Below are positions 8,708-15,019 of a stretch of DNA of 64,000 nt, piece after piece. The notes beneath the pieces were generated by a model. That model had not been told where the DNA came from and made no database searches. It saw only the letters and a program-made list of their open reading frames with translations. Position 1 is the first letter of the stretch; each line of letters starts with the position of its first letter. The position numbers were made by a program, and so were the translations under genes. This stretch comes from a virus, in the IMG/VR virus record IMGVR_UViG_3300032805_000001, positions 56,104-120,103 of that record. One strand, written 5' to 3'.

Positions 8708-8729
8708 CCGCCTGCTTTTCGTGTAGCCT

Positions 8730-8890
8730 TTTCGCTGGGTTCTGATTCTGGCACCTCCAGCCGGCCCCGGCTGAGCAACGTGATCCGGCCCCACTGAGGC
8801 GATCACGGACCCGTCCTGGCAAGTCGTTCTGGCCCCGCCTGAGCGCCCCGATCGCAGCAACTTCTCCTGGCTCCACCGGGGCGAAACATA
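8730..8890. repeat. istA: IS21-family-like left end with repeated subterminal motif
   Basis: The minus strand here carries four degenerate copies of TGGRGCCAGA plus GTTGC spaced by about 35-45 bp (for example GTGGAGCCAGGAGAAGTTGC near 8857). IS21-family ends contain multiple transposase-binding repeats, and this block lies directly upstream of an istA-like start. The same motif recurs in the 250-bp repeats at 11948-12197 and 57061-57310. I read it as the left end of an IS21-type element with the outer tip near 8735. The exact terminal bases and target duplication are not resolved. Confidence 0.55.
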
Positions 8891-8994
8891 ACGGGTAGTA
8901 CGCAAAACATACCAGTGGTTATCACGGGCAGTAGTGGACACGGAAGGGGCTGTAGTGAGACGCTTCATCGGTCGGTCGTGTCAGGAGGCCGCTG

Positions 8995-9522
8995 ATGTTG
9001 ACGCGCATACAGCTGTTCGAGAAGATCCGCAGGGACCGGCGCCTGGAGCCGGACGTGTCGCAGCGAGAGCTGTCGCGGCGGTATAACGTGCACCGCAGGA
9101 CGGTGCGGGCGGCGCTGGAGTCAGCGATCCCGCCTCCTCGCAAGAAACCCGCCCGAGGCCGGCTCTCCGTCATAGGCCCCGCCGCGGTGTGGATCGACGC
9201 GATGCTGCGGGAAGACCTCACGGCCCCGCGCAAGCAGCGTCACACGATCCAGCGCATCCACGACCGGCTGCGGATCGAGCGGAGCCTTGACAGCGGCGAC
9301 CACTCGGCGCCGTTCCCCGTCGAACTGCCCATGCGCTGCATCGGGGCCGGGTGCAAGCCGGCCGGCGTCGTGCTGGATATGTTCGCGGGGACCGGGACGA
9401 CGTGCGAGGCGGCACGCAAGCTCGGACGGAAGGCCATCGGCATCGACCTGAATCCGGCCTCGCTGGACTTGGCCATACGACACCGGCTGAGCCAAGGGGA
9501 CTTGTTCGGTGATGCGGCGTGA
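8995..9522 (+). pseudogene. IstA N-terminus fused to DNA-methyltransferase C-terminus
   Basis: 175-residue chimera. Residues 1 to about 95 (MLTRIQLFEKIRRDRR, SQRELSRRYNVHRRTVRAAL, KQRHTIQRIHDRL) are the helix-turn-helix N-terminus of an IS21-type IstA transposase. Residues about 115-175 (GVVLDMFAGTGTTCEAARKL, IGIDLNPASLDLA) are motif I and the end of an N4/N6 DNA methyltransferase. The IstA DDE core and the methyltransferase target-recognition part are both missing, so neither activity is expected. The junction lies near 9280-9310. The TGA overlaps the next GTG, so the chimera now heads a passenger-gene operon. Confidence 0.75.
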
Positions 9523-9941
9523 CCTGCGTAGAGATAGCGGCGTTCCTGGCCGCCCGGCTGGGCGAGGACGAGGCGACGGCGAAGGCGGCCACGGCCGGCC
9601 CGTGGGAATTCGAGGGCGACGATCCGACCGATGACGAGCTCTACTCCATCCATGACGGCATCGTTGACCTCACGGGCGTGACCGTGGCGTTCACCAGGGA
9701 CCGGCAGGTGGCCAACGGTCGCCACATGGCCCGCCACGACCCCACCCGGACGATCCGCGAGGTCGAGGCCAGCCGGGCGCTCATCGAGCGATATAAGCGC
9801 GCCTGCGCCGTGCGAGAGTCGGTCGTGAGCTTCACCGCCGGCCAGGACGACGGTTACCGGCAGGCATGCCTTGATGCGATCCGCGACCTCGCCGCCATTC
9901 ATAGCGACCATCCCGACTACCAGCAGGAATGGAAGCCGTGA
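9519..9941 (+). CDS. DUF6221 family protein, copy 1
   Basis: 140 residues, GTG overlapping the upstream TGA. It shows the family signature: N-terminal AAFLAARLGEDEATAKAA, central ARHDPTRTIREVEASRALIERY, and a C-terminal HSDHPDYQQEWKP. DUF6221 proteins are short, acidic, of unknown function and very common in Streptomyces mobile DNA. Three further members lie in this window (9938, 57736, 63046). Overlap with the next gene suggests coupled translation. Confidence 0.85.
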   Translation: MTCVEIAAFLAARLGEDEATAKAATAGPWEFEGDDPTDDELYSIHDGIVDLTGVTVAFTRDRQVANGRHMARHDPTRTIREVEASRALIERYKRACAVRESVVSFTAGQDDGYRQACLDAIRDLAAIHSDHPDYQQEWKP

Positions 9942-10306
9942 ACGACCTGCTTGCGTTCGTGAGCGCCCGCCTCGACGAGGACGAGCAGGAGGCGAAGTAC
10001 GCCCTGGAGCGCCTGTCCGAGTGCGCGGGAATCCAGGTCTCCGACCCTGAAGACGGCGGCAACATCGGGCACATGGTCGCCTACTCGTTCCACGCCCGCC
10101 GCCACGACCCCGCCCGCGCACTCCGCGAGGTCGAAGCTAAGCGCGGCATCATCCGCGAGCATGAGAGCAGGGACGGTCGCTGCCGCGTCTGCACGGCTAT
10201 CCACGACGGGCGCGCTACCCGGTTCCGCGCGCCGTGCCCGACTCTGCTCTCCCTCGCTGCCGTCTTTAGCAGCCACCCCGCCTACCAGCAGGAATGGGAG
10301 CTATGA
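9938..10306 (+). CDS. DUF6221 family protein, copy 2
   Basis: 122 residues. I chose GTG 9938 because it overlaps the previous stop as GTGA and begins VNDLLAFVSARLDEDEQEA, the family's usual start; an ATG at 9929 is also in frame. The signature ARRHDPARALREVEAKRGII and the final HPAYQQEWEL are present, with an extra CRVC...CPT cysteine set between them (about residues 85-105) that copy 1 lacks, perhaps metal-binding. Tandem duplicate of copy 1 that has diverged strongly. Confidence 0.85.
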   Translation: MNDLLAFVSARLDEDEQEAKYALERLSECAGIQVSDPEDGGNIGHMVAYSFHARRHDPARALREVEAKRGIIREHESRDGRCRVCTAIHDGRATRFRAPCPTLLSLAAVFSSHPAYQQEWEL

Positions 10307-10449
10307 ACACGCAATCAGGATCGGTGAGCGAAGCCGAGGCCATGGACGAAGCGCTCGCCACCGCGGCCGTGCTCGGTGCAGCCCTCGCACGCTTCGAGAA
10401 TGCGGTCGACCGCCTGAAAGAGGCGCAAGCCGGGAAGATAAGCGTATGA
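10303..10449 (+). CDS. Small helical protein, function unknown
   Basis: 48 residues (MNTQSGSVSEAEAMDEALAT...EAQAGKISV), ATG overlapping the DUF6221 stop and ending in an ATGA overlap with the next gene. It is predicted as a single long amphipathic helix with no motif. Coupled overlaps at both ends are the main support. Confidence 0.55.
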   Translation: MNTQSGSVSEAEAMDEALATAAVLGAALARFENAVDRLKEAQAGKISV

Positions 10450-10697
10450 CGGAAAGCACCGATAACCGCATAGCCAAGGCCCTCAGCATCGCTCCGGACG
10501 GCATGCATGACGGCGCGCACCACAAGGACTGGGTGATCGACCAGATCGTCCGCGCCCTCACCGGCTGCCCCGTGGTCACCAAAACCGCGACGGACTACCG
10601 GGGCCAGGAATACGACTACGAAGCACAGGGAGAGTCGACGCAGTACAAGGCTTTCGTCGCAGCGAACGACGGCTGGAGTGAAGGGGTGGCGCCATGA
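10446..10697 (+). CDS. Small actinophage-type protein (DGAHHKDWVIDQ motif)
   Basis: 83 residues, start overlapping the previous stop (ATGA). It contains MHDGAHHKDWVIDQIVRALTG, a motif I recognise as common in short actinophage and actinobacterial mobile-element proteins, followed by a Tyr-rich YRGQEYDYEAQGES and a terminal W. Function unknown. It is the last convincing plus-strand gene before convergent DNA. Confidence 0.65.
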   Translation: MTESTDNRIAKALSIAPDGMHDGAHHKDWVIDQIVRALTGCPVVTKTATDYRGQEYDYEAQGESTQYKAFVAANDGWSEGVAP

Positions 10698-10725
10698 CCG
10701 AAGAGGAAAAAGGCCGGGAAACCCG

Positions 10726-10893
10726 CTATCCCCCCGTGATCTCCAGGTCAGCCACCAGCTTGGCGAACTCGGCGTCAGAGGTCTCGTATTCGCTCTTGCT
10801 GGCCAGGAACTCGCCGTCACACATCAGCCGTACCTCGTTGGCGTACTGGATGAAGGCGTCCAGCGCCTCTTTGCTGACAACGACACGGGACAT
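10726..10893 (-). CDS. Small acidic protein, function unknown
   Basis: 55 residues (MSRVVVSKEALDAFIQYANE...FAKLVADLEITGG) with excellent actinomycete codon use on this strand. The plus-strand reading through the same bases (starting 10694) is Ser/Arg-rich and unconvincing. No motif recognised; size and composition would suit a regulatory or anti-restriction protein, but that is a guess. Convergent with the DUF6221 operon. Confidence 0.6.
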   Translation of the reverse strand: MSRVVVSKEALDAFIQYANEVRLMCDGEFLASKSEYETSDAEFAKLVADLEITGG

Positions 10894-10960
10894 GTCCGTA
10901 ATTCTTCGCCCTGTCTTCACCCGCTGGCCGGGAGTACGTCTCACGCTAGCAACGTGCTCC

Positions 10961-11076
10961 GTCGCGCCGCAGAGGCTTAACGCCGCAACCAGGCGGCCTG
11001 ACTTCACCTCTGCGGCGCGACGATCAGGGGCGCATCCCGTGAGGGTTCCCGCAGTTCGCGCGGGGTGGTGCGCCCC
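10961..11076. repeat. Two consecutive strong inverted repeats (possible structured RNA or terminator)
   Basis: GTCGCGCCGCAGAGG (10961-10975) is a perfect 15-bp inverted repeat with 11007-11021; its 31-base loop contains a second GCCGC/GCGGC hairpin (10982-10997). Six bases on, GGGGCGCA (11027-11034) pairs with 11069-11076. The block fills the 216-bp gap between the convergently placed 10726 gene and the gene at 11110. No T-run follows, so a plain terminator is not obvious. Confidence 0.55.
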
Positions 11077-11109
11077 AGCCACCGCAAGCCACCCTAGCAG
11101 CAGGACGCG

Positions 11110-11391
11110 ATGATCGACATCAGAAGCACAGGCCTCCAGTTCCGCGGCGTCCCGGTCACTCTTATGAGCGAGGGCGTGGAGGCGCTGTTCCGCCGTTGCG
11201 GCGAGAATGTGGGAACCGGCGTTGGCATGATCCTGCAGACCGCCACGGATCTCGTTGAGCCGCTTGGCTGCATACTCCAATCCGATGCTGTCGGCGGCGT
11301 GACGGTCCTGGTCGAGCGGTTCGATTGCACATACGACTTCGGCCGTCACGAGGGCGGACGCTGGTCCGTCTTCCTGCCGAGCGAACGATAG
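11110..11391 (+). CDS. IS-arm passenger protein with IDIRS...LQFRGVPVTL motif
   Basis: 93 residues, no family recognised. It is a clear paralog of the minus-strand gene at 57461: both read IDIRS-x-GLQFRGVPVTL, SEGVEALFRRCG, then EGG-x-WSVFLP-x-ER at the end, and the DNA is visibly similar too (roughly four bases in five by eye). In both arms it follows DUF6221 and precedes the 250-bp IS21-like repeat. Mixed alpha/beta composition with no membrane segment. Confidence 0.75.
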   Translation: MIDIRSTGLQFRGVPVTLMSEGVEALFRRCGENVGTGVGMILQTATDLVEPLGCILQSDAVGGVTVLVERFDCTYDFGRHEGGRWSVFLPSER

Positions 11392-11504
11392 TGGGGAACC
11401 GGAGTGCGGAGATTACACTCGCTGAGCGGCTGCGCCTGTTCTGGTGGAACTGGGTGCGCCGGCCGCTCATCAATGCCCTGTGGCGGCTGCGGAGACGGCG
11501 GTGA
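11391..11504 (+). CDS. Short basic protein, possible
   Basis: 37 residues from a GTG overlapping the previous TAG. An amphipathic Trp-rich helix (LRLFWWNWVRRPLINALWRLRRRR) follows a short acidic start. It could be a membrane-associating peptide. The only support is the stop-start overlap and the helix pattern, so this is tentative. Confidence 0.4.
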   Translation: MGNRSAEITLAERLRLFWWNWVRRPLINALWRLRRRR

Positions 11505-11582
11505 TCCCGCAGGAGGCATTTGGGGAGGGCCGCACTGACCCGCCCTGTCAGGGGGCAGGCCGGTCGCACTCATCCACCAAGC

Positions 11583-11909
11583 TTAACGGCGATTTTCCTC
11601 GCTGCGCGTTTCAAGTTCACCAGCGAGGAGCGCTGCCGCCTCGGCTTTCGTCGGGGCAGCCACTTTGATGCCTGTCGGCTGGTGGAGGAGACGCACGGTC
11701 GCACCAGGACCACGGAAGACCTCAATGCGGCAGTCCTGCAGGAAGGCGGGTTCGAGGTTGAGGTGGAGCAGGATGCGCTTCACGTCAGCTTCCAATCCGG
11801 TAAGGCGCTGTTCTAGCCGTTCGCCGCGTGACTTGTCCTGCGCGTCGGCCATCGCGGCGTAGCTTCCCTTGCCGTGAACGCGGTCCCAGTCATCGATGTC
11901 AGCACCCAT
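11583..11909 (-). CDS. Coiled-coil small protein, function unknown
   Basis: 108 residues. A predicted coiled coil (RGERLEQRLTGLEADVKRILLHLNL, residues about 30-55) precedes a beta-rich segment with TVRLLHQPTGIKVAAPTKAEAAALL. Codon use favours this strand. It starts 39 bases inside the 250-bp repeat at 11948, so its promoter probably lies in or beyond the IS-like end. No family recognised. Confidence 0.6.
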   Translation of the reverse strand: MGADIDDWDRVHGKGSYAAMADAQDKSRGERLEQRLTGLEADVKRILLHLNLEPAFLQDCRIEVFRGPGATVRLLHQPTGIKVAAPTKAEAAALLAGELETRSEENRR

Positions 11910-11947
11910 GCAGCGGACCTTACCCTGCCGACGGCGCGAGCGGTGAT

Positions 11948-12197
11948 GGGGAACCGGGCCGGGCTGACCCAGCTCTGTCAGGGAGAGGATCGACCGGCCC
12001 GATTCCTGAAACCCATGCTAGGGCCTAGTCAGGTGACCGCAGCAGGGCCGGAGTGGAGCCAAAACTCCTTGCGATCCGGCTCGTGATCCGGGGCGGCCGG
12101 GTGGGGCCAGATCTAGCTGCTACGACAGCACCCGTGGAGACAAGTGGAGCCAGATGAAGTTGCTCTCCTGGAGCCAGAACACGTTGCCCTACTCACT
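11948..12197. repeat. 250-bp inverted repeat, copy A (IS21-like right end)
   Basis: By direct reading this block is nearly identical, in inverted orientation, to 57061-57310; differences are a handful of bases (for example at 12062-12068 and 12091-12100). It contains the repeated motif GTGGAGCCA/GTGGGGCCAGA at about 12051, 12100, 12143 and 12167, and the terminal copies share TGGAGCCAGA-n-n-A-n-GTTGC with the block at 8730-8890. This is what a right end of an IS21-family element with multiple transposase sites would look like, with body to the left and tip at about 12197. It also encodes MKLLSWSQNTLPYSL, the start of the gene at 57104 in copy B. Confidence 0.85.
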
Positions 12198-12200
12198 GGG

Positions 12201-12268
12201 TTCGTTAGTTTCGTTAGTTTCGGGACGCCGGCCAGCCGCCCTGCGGGGGTGGCTGGCCGGCGTTTTTT
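12201..12268 (+). terminator. Intrinsic terminator preceded by a short tandem repeat
   Basis: TTCGTTAGTT is directly repeated at 12201-12220, then a perfect 13-bp stem (12225-12237 with 12251-12263) is followed by six T. This is the best-formed intrinsic terminator in the window, oriented to stop plus-strand transcription leaving the IS-like arm. Confidence 0.85.
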
Positions 12269-12384
12269 GCGTGCCCGGGTAACCGCCGCGGGAACGGGTT
12301 CACGGGGAACAGGGCCGGGGATACGGTCCCGGTCGCCGGCTTGTCCAGTGAGCCGAGAGCGTTGCCGAGGCTTTCACCGAACAT
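12214..12384 (-). CDS. Small protein with strong RBS, possible
   Basis: 56 residues (MFGESLGNALGSLDKPATGTVSPALFPVNPF...) preceded by AAGGAG 7 bases upstream, the feature that decides the start. The last about 17 codons run through the terminator stem at 12225-12263, which is unusual and lowers confidence. It lies downstream of and collinear with the secreted protein at 12458. Confidence 0.4.
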   Translation of the reverse strand: MFGESLGNALGSLDKPATGTVSPALFPVNPFPRRLPGHAKNAGQPPPQGGWPASRN

Positions 12385-12457
12385 GGGTGTCTCCTTACAC
12401 ATGGTTCCGGCCCAGCCGCCTGAACGGGCAGCCGGGCCGGAGACTTTGGTGCCCCGA

Positions 12458-13279
12458 TCAGGGGCAGTTGTAGAAGCCGGGTGTCAGGCTGGTGACCGGG
12501 TTGGTGCAGCCGACGACCTTCCAGATCGAGTTGGCGGTGTCGCTTTCCGGGTAGAGCATCTGCCACGTGCCAGGGCCGCCCCAGCCGGTGTCGTTGAGGG
12601 TCTCCAGGGTGTTGTGGGAGTGGAAACCGTTCGACACGGTGTCCTCGGCGAGGACGTAACCGCCGGTCACCGGGACCGGGGAGAAAACCTGCCACTGGTT
12701 TGCGCTGGTGACGATCCCCGGGTTGCCGGCGCCGCCGTTAGGTGTGCCGGGAGTGAAGGCGGCCCCGGCCGAACTGCATGTACGGAGCACGGTCCACCAG
12801 TGCTTCCAGCCGGCCGGCTTCTCAACCGACAGGCACAGGTTCGCTGAGCTGTTCCAGTCGGCCGTTGTCACGGGGCCGCTGCCGGTGTGGCCGAGCGGCA
12901 CGCCGTCCGGCGTGTACATGGCGACGTATTCGCCCTGCCCGTCGAGCGGGTCCTTCACCTGAACGCCGCCCAGGTTGTACTGGAAGACCGTCCAGTCTTC
13001 GCTGCTGTCACTGGCGCTGTACGGCTCGATGACGACCTTGGAGTTCCAGACCGAACCGGTCGCCGACAGCGTGAGGCTGGAGGCGTTGGGCTGCGTGCCG
13101 TTGCCGAGGCCCGGAAGGTAGATGCCGCCGCACCCGATGGGCGGCGACGTCGGGTGGGCGATATTGGTGCACGTTGAGGTGGTGGCGCTGGCCGGGCCTG
13201 CGAGCGCGGCGGCTCCCATCCCCCCGGCCAGAGCAAGCACGCCGGCACTGGCTGCAAGCTTTCCCTTGAAACGGTTCAA
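12458..13279 (-). CDS. Secreted protein of unknown function
   Basis: 273 residues. A classic Sec signal peptide is visible: MNRFKGKLAASAGVLALAGG, hydrophobic core, then AGPASA with probable cleavage near residue 33. The mature part is Gly/Ser/Thr/Trp-rich with several cysteines (CTNIAHP, IGCGGIYLPG, LCLSVEKPAGW, RTCSSAG, VVGCTNP, FYNCP), suggesting disulfides in an extracellular beta domain. AGGAGAA lies just upstream of the ATG. No catalytic motif recognised; an inhibitor or carbohydrate-binding protein is possible. It shows no sign of belonging to a phage. Confidence 0.75.
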   Translation of the reverse strand: MNRFKGKLAASAGVLALAGGMGAAALAGPASATTSTCTNIAHPTSPPIGCGGIYLPGLGNGTQPNASSLTLSATGSVWNSKVVIEPYSASDSSEDWTVFQYNLGGVQVKDPLDGQGEYVAMYTPDGVPLGHTGSGPVTTADWNSSANLCLSVEKPAGWKHWWTVLRTCSSAGAAFTPGTPNGGAGNPGIVTSANQWQVFSPVPVTGGYVLAEDTVSNGFHSHNTLETLNDTGWGGPGTWQMLYPESDTANSIWKVVGCTNPVTSLTPGFYNCP

Positions 13280-13427
13280 CGTTTCTCCTGTTGTATTTGT
13301 ATTTGGCGTGACTGAAATTTCCCAGCCCTAATCCGATGGCTGGCTGGACGGGGACATGTTCCCCCGGCACCTGGCAGCGGCTCCACGGGACGCTGGCACA
13401 TGCCCGGGGACTGTCCCCGGCCGGGGG

Positions 13428-13850
13428 TTACGCCACCTGCTCCCCCGGTTTCTCCTTCTTCGGCGGCTTCTTCTTCCCGCGCCTCAGCGTCTGTTCCCAG
13501 TGCTTTACCACCGCCGCGATCTCGTCGTCGTCCGCGAGACGTTCCTGGGCTTCCCGCAGGATCCGGTCACATTCCCCGAGAGAAACCGGGCGCGGGCGGC
13601 GCCGGCGCGGGAGAGGCTGTTCCCGGTACCCCGGGTCGTCCATCTCGGATGTCATGAACGTCATCGCGCCCACGACCATCGAGAGGATCGACAACGCGAA
13701 CGCGAGAGGCTGGCCGAGCAGCAGCCACCATGCGGGGCCCAGCACGCCTGCCAGGATGACCCAGACGACGGAGAAGGGGAGGCGGGCACGGAGAATCCAC
13801 GCCGCGGCGGGCGGGAAGAAAAACGCCCCGAGGGCGATGGCGGTGCTCAC
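13428..13850 (-). CDS. Membrane protein with cytoplasmic basic tail
   Basis: 140 residues. Three hydrophobic segments (about 3-20, 25-45 and 48-68, e.g. VVWVILAGVLGPAWWLLLG) are followed by a soluble tail with LGECDRILREAQERLADDDEIAAVVKHWEQTLRRG and a Lys/Pro-rich end. Similar small membrane proteins occur beside DUF397 genes in mobile DNA of actinomycetes. Function unknown. Confidence 0.65.
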   Translation of the reverse strand: MSTAIALGAFFFPPAAAWILRARLPFSVVWVILAGVLGPAWWLLLGQPLAFALSILSMVVGAMTFMTSEMDDPGYREQPLPRRRRPRPVSLGECDRILREAQERLADDDEIAAVVKHWEQTLRRGKKKPPKKEKPGEQVA

Positions 13851-13985
13851 GTTAAGACACTCCGGATCACACGTAGTTGACGCGTCGGTTCGCTGCCGGG
13901 TTTACGTCCCGGGGTTTCGCTTCCCCGCTGCCGCGGGTATTCCTCTGGCGGGGACTACCGGATCCCCGCCCTCCGTTCCGGATGG

Positions 13986-14031
13986 TCACCCCCGGGGCAT
14001 CCCGCACGCTGGCAGGCGTGCCCGGGGGTGA
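13986..14031. terminator. Inverted repeat downstream of the DUF397 gene
   Basis: TCACCCCCGGG (13986-13996) pairs perfectly with 14021-14031, with a nested CACGC/GCGTG hairpin. It starts 16 bases past the DUF397 stop. No T-run, so termination is inferred from position. Confidence 0.5.
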
Positions 14032-14046
14032 CTGGACGGGCTGACG

Positions 14047-14271
14047 TCACTTCCCGAACGGGTCGAACTCGCCGCGTTTCGCACCGCCGAGGAACGCGTC
14101 CCATTCGGCTTTGGTGAGTTCAAGGAACGTGCCGGGTACCCGGCTGTTGCGGACGCCGACCATGCCGCCGGGCAGGGCCGCTACTTCGAGGCAGTTGCCG
14201 TTGGCGAGACTGTCGGAGCTTTTGACCCAGGATGATTCTGTGCCCGGCCGTCTCGATAGCTGCTCGTTCAT
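14047..14271 (-). CDS. DUF397 domain protein
   Basis: 74 residues; start chosen at the ATG preceded by GAGGAGG (spacing 7) rather than the upstream in-frame ATG at 14304. SSWVKSSDSLANGNCLEVAAL, then VGVRNSRVPGTFLELTKAEWDAFLGG, is the complete DUF397 pattern. These small proteins accompany XRE-type regulators in Streptomyces and relatives (the BldB/AbaA-like group); no XRE partner is adjacent here, although 14301 may belong to the same unit. Confidence 0.9.
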   Translation of the reverse strand: MNEQLSRRPGTESSWVKSSDSLANGNCLEVAALPGGMVGVRNSRVPGTFLELTKAEWDAFLGGAKRGEFDPFGK

Positions 14272-14300
14272 GTCCTGTCCTCCTCGGGGTTTTCTGGTTT

Positions 14301-14546
14301 TCACGTGGGCCTATGGCCCGTTACCGCAAGCTGTTCCCGGACCCATTCCGGGTTGCGGCGGATGAACTCGCGGACCTGGGCGGTCACGTCATGCCGCTCG
14401 CTGGCCGCGAACGTTGCCGTCCCGTCCCTGTTCTCGCTGACCACCCGGCGCCGGGTGACCGCGAAAACCTGCCCGCTGAAATCGGTGAGGTAAAGACTCA
14501 CCGGGTAGTGCCGTCTGCATCCCGGTTCGGTGCAGCAGCCGCTCAC
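14301..14546 (-). CDS. Small protein with N-terminal Cys/His cluster
   Basis: 81 residues. MSGCCTEPGCRRHYP may bind metal; the rest is a mixed domain ending QVREFIRRNPEWVREQL, a helix. It overlaps the upstream gene's stop by 4 bases (ATGA), so it is translationally coupled to 14543-14935. No family recognised. Confidence 0.6.
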   Translation of the reverse strand: MSGCCTEPGCRRHYPVSLYLTDFSGQVFAVTRRRVVSENRDGTATFAASERHDVTAQVREFIRRNPEWVREQLAVTGHRPT

Positions 14547-14935
14547 GTCCCCTCCCCGGGCGGTGCGTGCACGCCGGTTTCCAGGCCGTCTGCCCGCGTG
14601 GCCAGCAGTTGCGCCGCGTCCTCAAACTTCCGGGCTTCCGCCAGGTCGAGGACAGCTTCCGGGCCGGGGGCCACGCTGGCGGCGACACGTGAGCAGGTGG
14701 CCTCGCCGCGCAGGAAGCTGATGCACTGCTGCCGTTCGTCGGCGCGGGCCAGCGCGATGAACTGTTCCGCGATCCGTGCCGTGAGGTCCGTTGCTGCCTG
14801 AACGTCGGTGACAAGAGCGGTCGCCACGGAACCGGGTGTGCGGGCGGTCAGGAACGCCTTGTTCAGGCACCTCCGCAGGGAAGGCGGCGGATCGGAGGCT
14901 GCCGCAACGTCACGCTTGCCGTTTGCGCTGGTCAC
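14543..14935 (-). CDS. Small helical protein, function unknown
   Basis: 130 residues from a GTG with GGGGAG 5 bases upstream; the longer open frame to 15169 reads poorly and would run into the integrase gene. Ala-rich helices (ATALVTDVQAATDLTARIAEQFIALARADERQQC) dominate. It is transcribed divergently from the serine integrase across an 84-bp gap, so it may be part of the same control unit. Function unknown. Confidence 0.55.
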   Translation of the reverse strand: MTSANGKRDVAAASDPPPSLRRCLNKAFLTARTPGSVATALVTDVQAATDLTARIAEQFIALARADERQQCISFLRGEATCSRVAASVAPGPEAVLDLAEARKFEDAAQLLATRADGLETGVHAPPGEGT

Positions 14936-15019
14936 AGGCACTCCCCTGCCGTTGACATTTGCTAGCCCTACCGGTAACAACGACCTCACACTAGCAGATG
15001 TTGAACTAGACTGGCCCGC

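Noticed and set aside
10726-11349. Long minus-strand open frame covering 11110-11391 antisense
   Set aside because: Its upper part mirrors the plus-strand IDIRS gene and a similar shadow appears antisense to the paralog at 57461. Only the 10726-10893 part has independent codon support, so I kept just that.
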